51,011 nt of DNA, from positions 22,401 through 73,411 of the forward strand of contig JBBBWG010024668.1 of NCBI GenBank assembly GCA_037176905.1, in the 5' to 3' direction. Numbering within the stretch: the first letter of the stretch is position 1; each line of letters starts with the position of its first letter. The DNA comes from Azolla pinnata. Taxonomy: Eukaryota; Streptophyta; Polypodiopsida; Salviniales; Salviniaceae. The translations under genes were made by a program, and so were the position numbers. Shown here piece by piece: positions 11,961 through 24,247 of this stretch. A model generated the notes under the pieces. The model was not told where the DNA came from. It saw only the letters and a list, made by a program, of their open reading frames with translations, and ran no database searches.

Positions 11961-12032
11961 TTAGGGTTAGGGTTAGGGTTAGGGTTAGGGTTAGGGTTAG
12001 GGTTAGGGTTAGGATTAGGGTTAGGGTTAGGG
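11961..12032 (+). repeat. TTAGGG tract, 12 units (72 nt)
   Basis: Twelve contiguous TTAGGG hexamers, with unit 9 changed to TTAGGA. The unit is the six-base vertebrate-type repeat, not the seven-base TTTAGGG usual in plants. The tract ends a few tens of bases before the presumed transcribed leader of the SPOC gene, with the G-rich strand being the coding strand of that gene. Confidence 0.97.
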
Positions 12033-12248
12033 TTGCAGGCCATCGCCCAAAATTAGAAGGTCGCTTGTGTGTGGCTATGGAAGCTCCGCTTTGTGTCTGA
12101 ACTTCTTCTTCTTCTTCTTTCTTCTTCTTCCTCGTTTCCTGCACTGTCTTCCGTCTCTCGCTGTTTGCAGGTTCCTCCATCGCCGCCCCGCCGTCTCCTG
12201 CAAGGACGACATCTCCTTCCTTCTCCCCGCCCCCAAGAAACCCCGCCT

Positions 12249-12644
12249 GTAAGTCGTCGATTCTCTGCTCTGCGCCTGCATCTTGATTTTTCGGGTTTTG
12301 ATTCTACGCGCGTTCTTTCGGGATCTTGCTTTCCCCCCGCCGTCCGGCCCCCGCGGGATCTGCACGTCTGTTTGCGCTGTTCTTCCGTTTCTTTGCTGCG
12401 CCCGATGCCTGCTCGTCGTTCTGCGCTTCTGCTGCTTCTAGATCCGCACGCTGTGTTTCTTTCTAGAGGGTGTGAGCAGACGTATTGGATTTGTGTGCGA
12501 GATGTCGTGGGGCTTTTAAGCAGGGAAACGAAGGAAAAGCCAAGGACAGGAAAGGGCTTGCCCGAAACCCTAAACCTTGTTTCGGAAGGCCTGCCTTCTG
12601 CTACTTACCCTGGGAATCTGATTTCTGGCCATTGTTCCTAACAG
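12249..12644 (+). other. Probable 5'-UTR intron of the SPOC-domain gene
   Basis: A strong donor, CCT|GTAAGTC (GT at 12249-12250), and an acceptor, CCTAACAG (ending 12644), bracket 396 bases between a pyrimidine-rich leader (about 12060-12248) and the coding start at 12703. The remaining leader carries a short upstream ORF at 12652-12672 (MKELAY). Leader limits are inferred; no transcript data were available. Confidence 0.55.
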
Positions 12645-12702
12645 CTTTGCCATGAAGGAGCTCGCCTATTGACTCAAGAATATCCGGAAGCCTTAGGTCG
12701 TC

Positions 12703-15700
12703 ATGAAGCGCTCACAGATCAAACGAGCAGCAGAGATGGGTCCGTTACCATCTCCCAAGACCAGCGAGTCTGATGACTCGGTTAGATCTAAATTAAGAGA
12801 CTCTTTAGCTTCAGCTCTCAGGGTTGCCGTCGATGGTGACAAGGATCGAATCGCAGGCTCTGCACATACAGTTTCTGATCCTGATAAGGATCAAATCACT
12901 GTCGCTGTAAAAGAAAATCAGTCAACTTCCGAAGATGTGAATTCTCGTACTGAATCTGGCCAAGAGAAGGGGATTGAAGCGGGGCAAGGCCAAGCGAAGA
13001 ACATCGAAGCAACTGGCCTAGGCCAAGCCCTTGAGTCCGGCCAAGAAAAGGGCATCAAAGCTGATGACCTAGGTCAAGAGAAGGACATTGAAGCAGTTGT
13101 CCTAGGCGAAGCCCTTGATTCTGGCCAAGAGAAGGGCATCGAAGCTGAAGGCCTAGGCCAAGAGAAGGACATTGAAGCAGTTGTCCTAGGCGAAGCCCTT
13201 GATTCTGGCCAAGAGAAGGGCATCGAAGCTGAAGGCCTAGGCCAAGNNNNNNNNNNNNNNNNNNNNNNNNNNNNNNNNNNNNNNNNNNNNNNNNNNNNNN
13301 NNNNNNNNNNNNNNNNNNNNNNNNNNNNNNNNNNNNNNNNNNNNNNCATTGAAGCAGTTGTCCTAGGCGAAGCCCTTGATTCTGGCCAAGAGAAGGGCAT
13401 CGAAGCTGAAGGCCTAGGCCAAGCCCTTGAATCTGGCCAAGAGAAGGGCATCGAAGCTGAAGGCCTAGGCCAAGCCATTGAAGATGGCCTAGAGAAGGGC
13501 ATCGAAGCTGAAGGCCTAGGCCAAGCCATTGAAGATGGCCAAGAGAAGGGCATCGAAGCTGAAGGCCTAGGCCAAGCCCTTGAATCTGGCCAAGAGAAGG
13601 GCATCGAAGCTGAGGGCCTAGGTCGATCCCTTGAAACTGGCCAAGAGAAGGGGATCGAAGCTGAAGGCCTAGGTCAAGCCCTTGAAACTGGCCAAGAGAA
13701 GGGCATCGAAGCTGAAGGCCTAGGTCAAGAGAAGGGCATTGAGGCAGACGACCTGGGCCAAGTCACAGATATCATGCTACGAAACATCATGGACTTTGTG
13801 CCTTTTGAACTACCTGCAGTTATGGGGCCTCTAGCAATAGATGAGAACAACATTTTCAATATGACAGCAAAAAGAAGCCCTTTTCTAAGGGTGGAACATT
13901 CAGACATAACAGGAGTCGAGAACCCTTCAAAGAGGATGAAGGTTGAGGCTGAAGATAAGAAATTTGTTGTGAAAGCACCTGATCTTGCAGAAAGAGTTGC
14001 TTTTGATATCGAATCTGAGATGTACAGGTACTTTGGGGGTGTGAATAGGAAATACAAAGAGAAAGCCCGATCTTTGCTCTTCAATTTAAAGGATCGTTCT
14101 AATCCAGAACTCAGGACTCGAGTTCTCTCTGGAGAGATCACACCTGAGAATCTGTGTAGCATGAATGCAGAGCAACTGGCTTCTAAGGAGTTATCAGAAT
14201 GGAGAATGGCAAAAGCTGAGGAATTCGCCCACATGGTGGTTCTCACTGAGCCTGATGAAGGTCAACCCAGGTTGGTGAAGAAGACCCATAAGGGCGAGGT
14301 TGAAGTAACAGTTGAGAAAGATGATGTACTCACCGAAGTGGTCACTGCTGGTGCGCAGCAGAGGGTAGCATTACCAGCTAAACAAGAAGTAGTGGACATG
14401 GTAGAACCTTTGTCTGGTATTCAGGTAACTGGAAACACTATGGCTGAAGTCAATGGAGGGAAAAAACAGAAATATCCTATCATAGATGTAAACCTTACAG
14501 CTGGATCTTCATCTTCTGAGGCATTATTGGGTAGGTGATGAGACAGGGCTCTAAATTTATATAAGATAAATTTATTTTTCCGGGCAGTTGAATGGCAACT
14601 TTTCTGTGATTTTTTCTTTTTTTGGCAACTTCTAGGTTCTAAGAAAGATCTTGCCGTGGATGCCCAAGAGATTGTCATGGATGCTGTTGCTGCCAATCGT
14701 GCTTCACAGACTTCTAAAGAGAGAGCACCTAGAAAGAATGTTAAGAGCCCAAGTCATAATTCCGAAGAACCTGGGAGAAAGAAAAATGGGTTTGTTTCTC
14801 TGAAAGAAAGAAAGAGTGAACATAAGCTCAATGAAGTTCTGTGGGAAGGAAGTTTTCAACTGTCTGGTAGTGAAATTTCACCAGTCGTTACTATTTACAA
14901 AAGGTTATTTCCCTGGTATCTCTTATTATTCTTGTAGTTTTTTCTGGTGAATTTGTGTTTTTCTTTGCTTCGTTCTTGCATTGTTAAAACAAAATTGTCA
15001 TGAGACTTCATTCTTCTCGATAAGCCTTTTGCATTATGGTTTAGTTTTGTCTTGAATTATATTCTTCTCTATGATCTTTTGCATTGTGATTTAGTATATA
15101 GCTTGTGCTGATTTTTTTTATGTCACTTGAGGGTAGCTACTTTCGTTCTTTACAATAATAGATTATTGCCCCATTTTAAGGAGCCAATGACTATATGTAA
15201 TATGGAATGGTGGAGTTGCTGATTATACAGAACATGTCCCATGTGAAACCCTGAGTTAAGAATCTGTCATTCACCTTGTAAAAGGCCGCTATATGCTCAA
15301 CAATATTTCTATGTTTATAAATGCTCAATTGGTTCTGAATCTCTGAAATAACTTCCTGTATTTGTTATTACAACTTGTTGCCAGTGAGCGAGTAGCTTAG
15401 TTAATCTTACCTTCGGTAGAAGTACATTGGTAGTTTGAATATCAGATCAGCAAGGATACTTGGGTAATGCAGATATTAAGCCACATTACGTTCTTCCAAG
15501 TTGACAAGCACCCTGAGAATCCAATGTCTGGTTGTCAGTGGAGAACAGTGAGTCTTTTGAGTATCTTTGGTTACTATTGGTATCAACAAAATTGGTTAAG
15601 TTCAGACAGTCAGCCGGATTCCAATTTTAGTGTACGGGCTTGTATGCCTGCATTTTGGTATTATCTGCATATAATTCAGTTTAGGACAGAATTTTTGTTT

Positions 15701-18700
15701 CAATTTAATTGTGTTTTCTCTTGATAAGTCGTTAATCTTATAGCTATTTGACCATTTATATCAACGATCTTGATCCAAAGCACCCAATACACATCTCACA
15801 TGTATACAGATGCATATACATATGCAGGAAATTGATGCTAGCCCATCCTAGTGTTCATTTTTTTACTCTGCTCCAAAGTACCATCAAAGTGTCTCAGGTA
15901 CTCTTGCATGTATATCGTGCATACATGAACTATGCAATATACACGTTTGTACATATCCATGTTGCTAAGTTGGGGATTCTACTGTGTCCACTGCGTTCCT
16001 CTTAATAAAGCTAGGACCATGTGAAATTTATCATGTTTCATTGTGTCTTGCACTCTTTAGACTAAGTTTGACCAGGAATACTGCATGTGAAATTTGGTAA
16101 ATGGGAGCATTTGTGATTTATTGGGAAGAATAGATAGATATTTGGGTAGTTGTGAGGCTTGTTTCTATTGTACTTATTTGGCTAACATAGTACTTGTGAG
16201 GATCGTGTACTTGTGGGATTAAGCATTATTTGCAGCATTCATTTGCACAAACACATGTCCTATATGTGAACTTTCATAGTCTGATCTTACATCCTAAATC
16301 CTACACTAGCTACACTCATTTGCCACTTCTTTTAACATGTATATCCTGTATCTTTGGTTTTCTTTTGCAATTTTGTATAGTCCATGATTCGGAACATTCA
16401 AAATATTGTACTGGAAGTAGGTGATCATGTTATGTGTCACATAAAATATATCAATCAGCGTATTTCTGATAGATAGTTTTCTTAATGAAGTGATTTACAA
16501 CAGTAGATCATCACAGAACAATTGTACTATAATCTGCTAAACATATTGTGTAACCTCTTACATGATGTGTGCGGGATTGAGGTGGAAACAAATGCAACCA
16601 ACAGAAGCTCTGCCAGTCAGACTGAAAGAAGATATCGCTGTACTATAAAGATCAGATTTTGACACGTCTTAGCTTTTGGACCATGGTCATGCTACAGAGA
16701 CAAATCATATGGCTTTTTTAAAATGCGAAGTTTCATGGCTCTAGGGATTCTTTTACAAGACAGAAATTGTATGCCATGGAAGGTGTGAGATGCACTAGAT
16801 GTCAGACATACGCATTCTGATCACTAACTTCCTAGAATTTGTTTGTTCTGGATCTCCTATTATATGATCGTGCATGTATCCTGTGTTCATGTTTATGTCC
16901 TTGTCTTATGTTTCCAAATAAAATTCAAAGGTGCCTTCTATCTTCATCTGCCATTTTATCCTCTGGAATTTAACTGATTGGTTTAATTTTGCTTATGAAG
17001 AGTCTACTGGAAGGTGATAGCGAAAAGTATTAAATCTATGTATCATTGTTGTAATTGTGGAATTGGAACTTGATCATAGATGGAATTGGAGAATCGGGTA
17101 TTTGATGTTAATTAGATGATATTGGCATATATATAATTATATTGGCATGTACCTAAGCAAGTTGCATGGACTAGGATACCTAAGGGTTGGTAATGGTGTC
17201 TGTGTATACGTTCAACTGTATGTTATGAAATTTGTTGCATTCATGTGTTTTGTTTGACATGCATTTAAAATGTATCCGCAAAACATATGGTGGTTATAAA
17301 TGCAGGAGTGTATGCAAACATAAACATTCATAATAAATGTAGGGGCGTTGTACATGTGACTGCGTTTGGATTCTCTAAAGTAAGGTAATACCAGAAATCG
17401 AGTCGAACTAATTGCACAGGTTATTCAAAGAACAAAGCGAGTTTTTCTGCATAAACAAGGAAAAAATGAGTGATTATTGGAAGACATTGCTGTGATGCTT
17501 ACTTCCATGAGTTGTACTCATACCAAATTGGATAAAACTCGATATGATGCATTCCATTTGTAAATGCATGCATATTGACATGCACCTTAATCTAATCATA
17601 GATCTATAGAAATATGAGTTCAGAATGGGGAGCATGATTGTACTGTACACCACAAGATAACATTTTTTGACATGAAATTTGTATGATTTGACTGGATATT
17701 CTAGCCATTTATTTTGATCTTTGTAGCTGAATTTGATGACAGTTTGTGGTTTTTGATAAAAATTTCATCCTCTTTCACCACTTCTATGGCAGTTTTCATG
17801 TTTGTGTGGGCGATTTTAGGTGATTTTTTATGAGGATTTACTGCTAACGCATTTGGTAAAAATTTCCCCCTTTGTTACAGTGGTGATGCAATAGAATTGG
17901 AAAATTGGCCAAAGCAGATTGATATCAAAGGTAGAGTAAAGTTAGATGCTCTTGAGAGGTTCCTGCAAGAGCTTCGTCTGTCTCGGGCACGAGCTGTTAT
18001 GGTGAGCTAACAATGCAAGGAATGACGCATTTTTGTAGATTCTGCTAGTTTATTGCTGTGATGGGTTATTTATTTTGCAAAACAAATTTCTTGGTTGTTG
18101 AGCATTCTGTGCTTGTTTTGTTCAGATTACGACATGCCAAGTGAATGGCAATGAGTCAGAGCATGCGGCTTCTGTAAGTTCTTTGAAAGAGGTAAGAATA
18201 CAATTGAGCTTCATGATTGTGGGGGATATAGTGCATTGTATCATCTCAGAGCCTTTCAAAAGGGGGTGAAAAAATTGTTCAAAATCTCCTGTTTCTCTGT
18301 TGATCATTGTTGCTTTAAGTACATGTTTTGCAGTGAATTTACTCTGTCAGGGTATTAGCGATCTGATAATCTGTCGATTGACAAACACAGGCTGCAAACC
18401 AATACCAGCGAGGGGAGAGAGTAGGCTACGCTGAGCCACTTCCAGGATTTGAACTTTACCTGTTTCCAGGGAGTGGTAACTCTTTAAGGCTGCTCGTTGA
18501 TCACGGATATCTTGCTGTAGATCAGATTGTGGTTGAGGAGGAAGCATTGTTAGTTGGTTTCATTGTGTGCAGAAGAAGTCTCTTACCAGCTACAACTTCT
18601 CACAAACCATCCAGTAACTATTTCAATGCAAACAAAAGCGCGTTATCGGCTCGACTGGATTCTCCTACTCGTCCACGTGGAGCGCAATGGACGGGAAATG

Positions 18701-19653
18701 CTGCTGTTAGGAGCAAAGCCCCGCCGCTTCTTCCTTTACCGACTTCCAAAGAATATGAAAATCATCATCATGCCCAAGTGTCTTATTTAAACTTGCAAAA
18801 AGATGTTTCAATGCATAATAATAATGTTGAAGGAAATAAGCGCATATCTAGGTCTGGGAGGTCCAAGTCTGAGAAAGATTATAAGCAAGAAATAAACATC
18901 GGAGATGATTTGCCACCTGGATTTGGGCCGAGAGCTATGAAACGTAGGTTTGCGATGGACGAAAGTGACGATCTCCCGGAGTATGAATTCTCTTCTCAGA
19001 CATACAGTAGCGGCTCGGAAGCCCCTGCTGTAAACCTCCCTCTTACTCATCCCTTCAATATGCAAGGATCTCTCACCCAGAGTTCTATAGGCAATCCCTT
19101 GCAGCAATCAGCTGCAAGGTTCAATGAAACATCCAATGCATCTGGCTTGTCGAGATTGGCTGCTTCCCGTGCATCTGGGCAGGCGTTGGGCTATGGAAGG
19201 CCTCCTGATGGATCAAATCATGTTTCCGAAAGGAAGCCGAATGTGTCACATATGTATCCAGATGGTGGTACTGGTCTTCAGGAGGAATGGGCAAGAGGTT
19301 CTATGCCTGCGATTCGAGGCTATCCCTCGCAATCTGCTGCAAATGTGGGTGCTGGGCAAAGGGGAAGGGCCAGCAGATTGTGGAATGATGATGATGATAT
19401 GCCAGAGTGGTGTCCGGAAATGCCGCAGTCTGTTGTTGAATCTGGAACCCGGGCACCGCCACAAAACAGTGGTAGGGGCTGGCAAAACATGTCTGCACCA
19501 TTGCTACCTTCCTCACCATTGCTGCCTCTGGAAGGAGGGAACTCAAGGGCATCTCCTGCAGCTCAGTATTATTCTGCTTCTGTGAACGGATCGGTGCTTC
19601 CTGTGTCAAGGCCAGAGCACTACAGAAGTCAACAGCAGCATTGGCCACGATGA
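12703..19653 (+). CDS. TFIIS central-domain / SPOC-domain transcription protein
   Basis: Five coding exons: 12703-14530, 14636-14903, 17881-18001, 18126-18191, 18391-19653. Junctions are GT/AG and the frame is continuous, about 1181 residues including the gap. Domains: a KLRDSLASALRVAV segment near residue 30; a 17-residue tandem repeat (about 85-345); a TFIIS-M domain at about 427-506 (AERVAFDIESEMYRYFGGVN, KYKEKARSLLFNLKD, NPELRTRVLSGEI, TPENLCSM); and a SPOC domain at about 678-820 (LWEGSFQLSGSEISPVV, RVKLDALERFLQELRLSRAR, ERVGYAEPLPGFELYLFP). The C-terminal tail is disordered with acidic DDLPPGFGP, DDLPEYEF and MPEWCPE motifs typical of plant SPOC/TFIIS-M proteins. By family this is a nuclear chromatin or elongation regulator; the exact target cannot be told. 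Intron 2 is about 3 kb. Confidence 0.92.
12964..13740 (+). repeat. Coding minisatellite, 51-bp (17-residue) unit, with a 100-N gap
   Basis: In-frame copies of a GQEKGIEAEGLGQALES-type unit, with a variant carrying DIEAVVLGEALD. Copies run on both sides of an exactly 100-base N run (13247-13346), which looks like a fixed-size placeholder for an unresolved array. Neighbouring copies are nearly identical at the nucleotide level, so the true copy number is probably larger. The repeat is acidic and Gly/Gln-rich and is predicted to be disordered or helical spacer between the N terminus and the TFIIS-M domain. Confidence 0.93.
14904..17880 (+). other. Large intron 2 of the SPOC-domain gene
   Basis: AT-rich stretch of about 3 kb between a GTTATT donor and a TTTGTTACAG acceptor. 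It interrupts the SPOC domain right after SPVVTIYK. ORFs inside are short and match nothing. No transposon or RNA gene was recognised. Confidence 0.8.
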
Positions 19654-21000
19654 AGGGGGGCCCGTATCATGTTTCACTGTGCTAAGGCAATGCAATGCAA
19701 TGCAAAATCTGATTCTTCTTCACTCGGGCCATCTTTGATTTTGGCGCTGTGCCTCATAGTGGGGGGGGGGGAGGATAATATGGCAGTTAAAAAAATAGAT
19801 AATTCCGTAGTGAATCTCATGCATGAATCGGTATGGGACAGATAAGAAGAGCTGGGAGAAATTTGTAATTTAGTCCCCGGTAAAAGCTTAGATTGAAAAT
19901 TTGCTTGTAGTCTCTTCTGTTATCGTTTTTTCTCGAAAAAGGGCAGGGCAATGTATAGCGAGGTTTATGTAATTGTATACCGATGTTTTTCCTTTTTTTG
20001 CTCTTAAGGACATAATTGTTTACAAATCATGAACACAAGGGGGACATGCGCCAAAAGCTCAAGTCGTAGTTGGCACGCTATTAGAAACTTTGTTTGCAAA
20101 TAGGGGCATCTGCACAGTTGTTTTTTGCAAAGGTGGGTAATAGAGAGAAAAAAAGGTCTTTTTGTTTTGGAGCTTGAGATCTGGGGGCTCTCTTTAATAC
20201 CAGCTAACAGAATCATTTGCAGCTGACAGGCAGTTATAGTTGAATGATGTTGATGTTCTTTGGCATTTTCTTCTTTTCTGCTGCACTGTTGTTTTGACTG
20301 GAAGAATTGTGTGTGTGTGTAGATGGATTAGCTCTAAGTTTAGACAGCATCCAGATTGATAAAGACTTTTGAGGTTCAAATTGTGTGGCTGGTGCCTTTA
20401 CTATTCCCACTGCAAGATTTGCTTAGATGCTGGTGTTTAGATGCTGGTGTTTGTGTATTCATGTGAAGCTCAGACATAAAAAGTTGCACTGGAATTCTTG
20501 TATATGCCAGCTCTTTGACTTTGATCAGTATATTTCTCTGTTGAATTCATGAATGATTTTGGAAGTGCTCAGAGATGATTGAGCAGCAACTGATGCTGGA
20601 ATGTTGTTGTGTGTTTTCTACTGCTGAGTTTTGAGTATGGCAGTCATGATGCTGTTGGTTCTTGTTGTTTTTCTTGGTATTTCTAACCACCAATGCTGCT
20701 ACACTCTGGTTTGTCTTCTTCCTTCTTCCATCCCACAACACAAAAGCTCAGACATCATCAGTGATACCATCTTTGGCTATGGCCGTGTTCACCTCGAATG
20801 GGGCTTGAGCAAGAAGCTGTGGAAAGAGGCCCTCGAAACTGGCTATGGAGCTTCTTATTATCTTATTATGTACATGTGTCATGGAGATTGATCTTCTTTT
20901 CTGTTGATTTTCTACCCTTGTAAGCAGCTACCATTGGGGAGCATCGTAAACCCTCGCTAGAAACCTCTGCTTTGCCTATATCGGAGAGATAGTCCGAATT
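19654..21000. other. 3' flank of the SPOC-domain gene
   Basis: Expected 3' UTR followed by intergenic DNA. It has a G run at about 19762-19771 and a short TG run at 20310-20320. An 86-codon ORF at 20631-20891 starts with a hydrophobic segment but has no recognised relative and is not called as a gene. Confidence 0.4.
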
Positions 21001-21009
21001 CGGCAGTTT

Positions 21010-22450
21010 AGCGTTTAGGGGTTTAGGGATCAGGGTTTAGGGATTTTAGGGATTAGGGTTTAGGGGTTTTAGGGATTAGGGATTAGGGATTTTAGGGATT
21101 TAGGGATTAGGGTTAGGGGTTGTAGGGATTAGGGTTTTAGGGGTTTAGGGATTAGGATTTTAGGGGTTTAGGGATTAGGGTTTAGGGGTTTAGGGTTTAG
21201 GGCTTAGGGGTTTAGGGTTTAGGAAAGAAAGGCTTGTCTTTCTTTCGATCACACTCTTTGTGACTGCTCTGGCTGTTCCCACACAGCACCGCACTCTTTG
21301 CACCGCACGTATTTTTTTAGGGTTTTGGGGTTTTAGGGTTTTAGGGTTTTTTTTTTCCCCGGGTTTCTGTATGTTACCAAACCTTCGGTTCTTTCTTCTG
21401 AACCTCTCATACCTCACTTGTGAAGAAGAGGAAGTTAAAAGTCCCTAAGAACAATGAATTGTGGGGTCAGTATCTCCGGTAACCCTAAACCCTAAACCCT
21501 AAACATGAAGCCCTTCTTGTTTCTCTTTTGAACCAAACATTAAGCCAAACTTTCGTGGTTTTTAGGGTTTAGGTTTTAGGAGTCTGGAGAGCTTCACCCC
21601 TCCAGGTTTAGGGTTTAGGGCTGAGGACTCCGTGGGTGAGTGATACTACCTCCTTGAGGTTTAGAATTTTAGGGTTTAGGGTTTAGTGAACCACCTAGTT
21701 TGAGGGTTTAAGGTTAGGGTCTAGTGATAACCACCTAGTTTGATGGTTTAGGGTTTCGAAGCTTGGAGAGTTTTAAGCACGTGATCTATGTCTAGGGTTT
21801 TAGGGTTTTGAGGTTTTGGCAGAGTTGTCACCAGCACACATGTTTAGGGTTTTAGGGTTGAAGACGGAGGGAGCTGTCATCACCTTCGTGTGTTTAGGGT
21901 TTTCAGGTTTTAGGGTTGAGGATCGGGAGAGCTGTCGCCACACCTTCAGGTTTAGGGTTTTAGTACAGTCGAACACAATCGATTTAGGGTTTAGTGTTTC
22001 TGGGATTAGGGTATTGGAAGCTCTCCCGATCCTCAACCCCGAAAACCAGAAACCTAAAACCCTAAACCCTAACAACTGAAAACCCTAACCTTGCAATCCC
22101 GATCCTCAATTCTAAACCCTAAAGAGTTGGAACAGAGTCGGTTTAGGGTTTCCGGGATTAGGGTTTTGGAAGCTCGGACAGCCTGGTTCAAGGTTTAGGA
22201 AATTGACGTTGACTCCAACTCCAACCCTGCAAGTTTTAGGGTTTCCAGAAATCGGGCAACTCAGATTTAGGGTTGAAAGGGCATAGGGTTCAGGTTTAGG
22301 TTTAGGGCTAGGGTTAGGGTTCACTGTTGGAGGTGCAATCTTCTGTCGTGTCCTAACTGAGAGACGGTGGATTCAGTCCTAGTATTAGGGTTAGGGTTTC
22401 GGGGGCAGGCGACACAGCTTGGAGCTCAGAGACTACAGTAGCATCTCTAC
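21010..22450. repeat. Degenerate TTTAGGG-type telomere-like block
   Basis: Dense TTTAGGG, TTAGGGATT and GGGTTTTAGGG motifs on the plus strand with short inverted stretches (CCCTAAACCCTAAA at about 21482-21503 and 22055-22090). Between about 21600 and 22260 the motifs are embedded in a longer unit carrying GAGAGCTGTC and CACCTTC. It is an old interstitial array, not a chromosome end: unique DNA and genes follow on both sides. Confidence 0.9.
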
Positions 22451-23470
22451 AGAAACCCTAGAAATGACGGCTATGGCGGAGTTTGGAGCTCTGCAGGAAC
22501 ACGATTAAAAAGAATGAAGAGCTGGATACGCCGTTAAAAAGAATGATTCTTGGGAAAACCCTGGACAGCAAGCTTTGCGTTGTTACTCTCGTAAAACATG
22601 TCGTCTGTAATCGATCTACGCACCAGATTAGTAGAACTCCAGAGATACACATAGATAGATATAGATGTGGAGAGAGAGAGAAGAATTAGATGAAAACTGT
22701 ACTATCTCTTACTCACTCACTCACTCTAACTCCTCTCCTAACACTACTGGTATATATATATATATATACTCATAGAAAGGATCTATTTTGGTACGAGCCC
22801 ATCTTTGGTCCTTACTCCTGAAATAAGAGGGATGAGAGCTTTGCTTGGTTGATAAGCTCAAGAGAGTTCACTTCAGATTAAGGGGCATGAGAGCTACACG
22901 CCGGAAATAGAAGGGAGTTTAGGGACGACCTACTCAGTTTTATAATAGTTACCAGCTCATTTTGCTGGCTCGAGTTCTCGTCTTCGGCTCCATGGAGCCT
23001 TTCCATATCTCGCTGCTTGAAATTGATCGTTTGTTTCGAGGCAAGACATGCAGCTGTGGCTCAATCACAGCTGTACTTCGAAAGGTTTTCTGTTTCCGAG
23101 TGCAATGCTGGTTCCGAATTCGAGAAAGATGCATTTGGCTTGATCTTAACAATCTTATGTTAATTGGAATCGTTTGATGGGGTTTTATATGATTCCCCCC
23201 TTCTCCTTAAATCGTCGCCCGTTACTTCAGCAAACCATGTTTCAGGATGCAGATTATGTCCTTTCTATGGACTTCATAATGATGCATGTTGTTAACTACC
23301 GAGTTCGACAACGATGCACTCGGAACTCGTCTTAATGATGTGGTTAATGGGATTTGTCAGATGGGGGTTCTTCTGATCCCGCCCTTCAATTGCTATATAG
23401 CTTGTCACCCATTACTTAAGGCAACCATGTTTAGGATGCAAGTATGTTCTTCTATGGACTTCATCGAACA
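22451..23470. other. Intergenic DNA with a diverged about 190-bp tandem duplication
   Basis: Sequence from about 23140 to 23280 recurs from about 23330 to 23465. Both hold AACCATGTTT.AGGATGCA, then TATG and CTATGGACTTCAT, offset by about 190 bases. A (TA)n run lies at 22751-22768. No gene was recognised. Confidence 0.6.
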
Positions 23471-23476
23471 AGGTTT

Positions 23477-24140
23477 TAGGACAAGGTTAGGGTTGGGGTT
23501 AGAGATTGGGTTAGGGTTAGGGTTAGGGTTGTTGGGGTTAGAGTTAGGGTTAGGGTTAGGGTTAGGTCAGGGTTAGGGGGGTTAGAGACTGGGTTAGCGT
23601 TAGGGTTAGGGTTGGGGTTAGAGCTTGTGAACTTAGGCTAGGATTAGGGTTAGGCTTAGGTCAGGGTCTGGTTCGGGGTTAGAGGCCCGGGCCAGGATTT
23701 AGGGTTAGGGTCAAGTTTAGACTGGCCCCCCAACCCTAAACCTGAGCCTGAATTTAACCGTATCCTAATCCTGATTCCTAGCCCTAACCCTAACCCTAAC
23801 CCTAACCCTAGCCCTAACCCTAGCCCTAACCTTACCTGCCCTGATCTCAACTCTAACCTAATAGCCGCAGCCCAAGCTCCATGCCCAACCCTAAACCTAA
23901 CCCTAACCCTAACCCTAACCCTAATGCTAACGCTAGCCCAACCTGTAACCGGAAACCTTGACTTGAAACTCAACCTAACCCTATCCCAGCTTGGGGTTGG
24001 AGCTAGGGTTAGGGTTAGAAATTAGGGTTAGAAAATAGGGGCTAGGGTTAGGGTTAGGAATTAGGGTTAGAAATTAGGGGTTAGGGTTAGGGTTAGGAAT
24101 TAGGGTTAAGATCAGGGGTAGGTTTAGGGTTAGGTGAAAA
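23477..24140. repeat. TTAGGG-type telomere-like block with an inverted centre
   Basis: GGTTAGGGTTAGGG runs on the plus strand (about 23500-23700 and 24000-24140) flank a centre in the opposite orientation, with CCCTAACCCTAACCC runs at about 23778-23830 and 23886-23925. The six-base unit dominates, with TTGGGG and TTAGAG variants. The block ends about 300 bases before the TBCCD1 start codon, so it abuts that gene's promoter. Confidence 0.9.
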
Positions 24141-24247
24141 AATACGAGAGCTTGCGAGTGTCCGTATAATGTACGAATACGGACGTATGTTTGTACGTAT
24201 ACGCCCCTGTTGTGCAGGAGTATGTCTTCTCCATGGCGCCCACGTTC

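Noticed and set aside
10780..12032. A real chromosome end or telomere
   Set aside because: Motifs are degenerate, mixed with spacer, and flanked on both sides by unique genes.
13074..13604. Minus-strand ORF of Pro/Ser/Trp repeats opposite the SPOC minisatellite
   Set aside because: It is an antisense shadow of the 51-bp coding repeat; the plus frame continues into the TFIIS-M domain.
20631..20891. 86-codon ORF with a hydrophobic N terminus, a possible small secreted protein
   Set aside because: It lies in the SPOC-gene 3' flank, has no recognised relative, and a hydrophobic run from T-rich DNA is expected by chance.
22740..22790. Possible LTR end near a (TA)n run
   Set aside because: No matching second LTR, primer-binding site or polypurine tract was found.
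23656..24140. Leu/Gly and Arg/Val repeat ORFs across telomere-like DNA
   Set aside because: Direct products of TTAGGG/CCCTAA translation, not genes.
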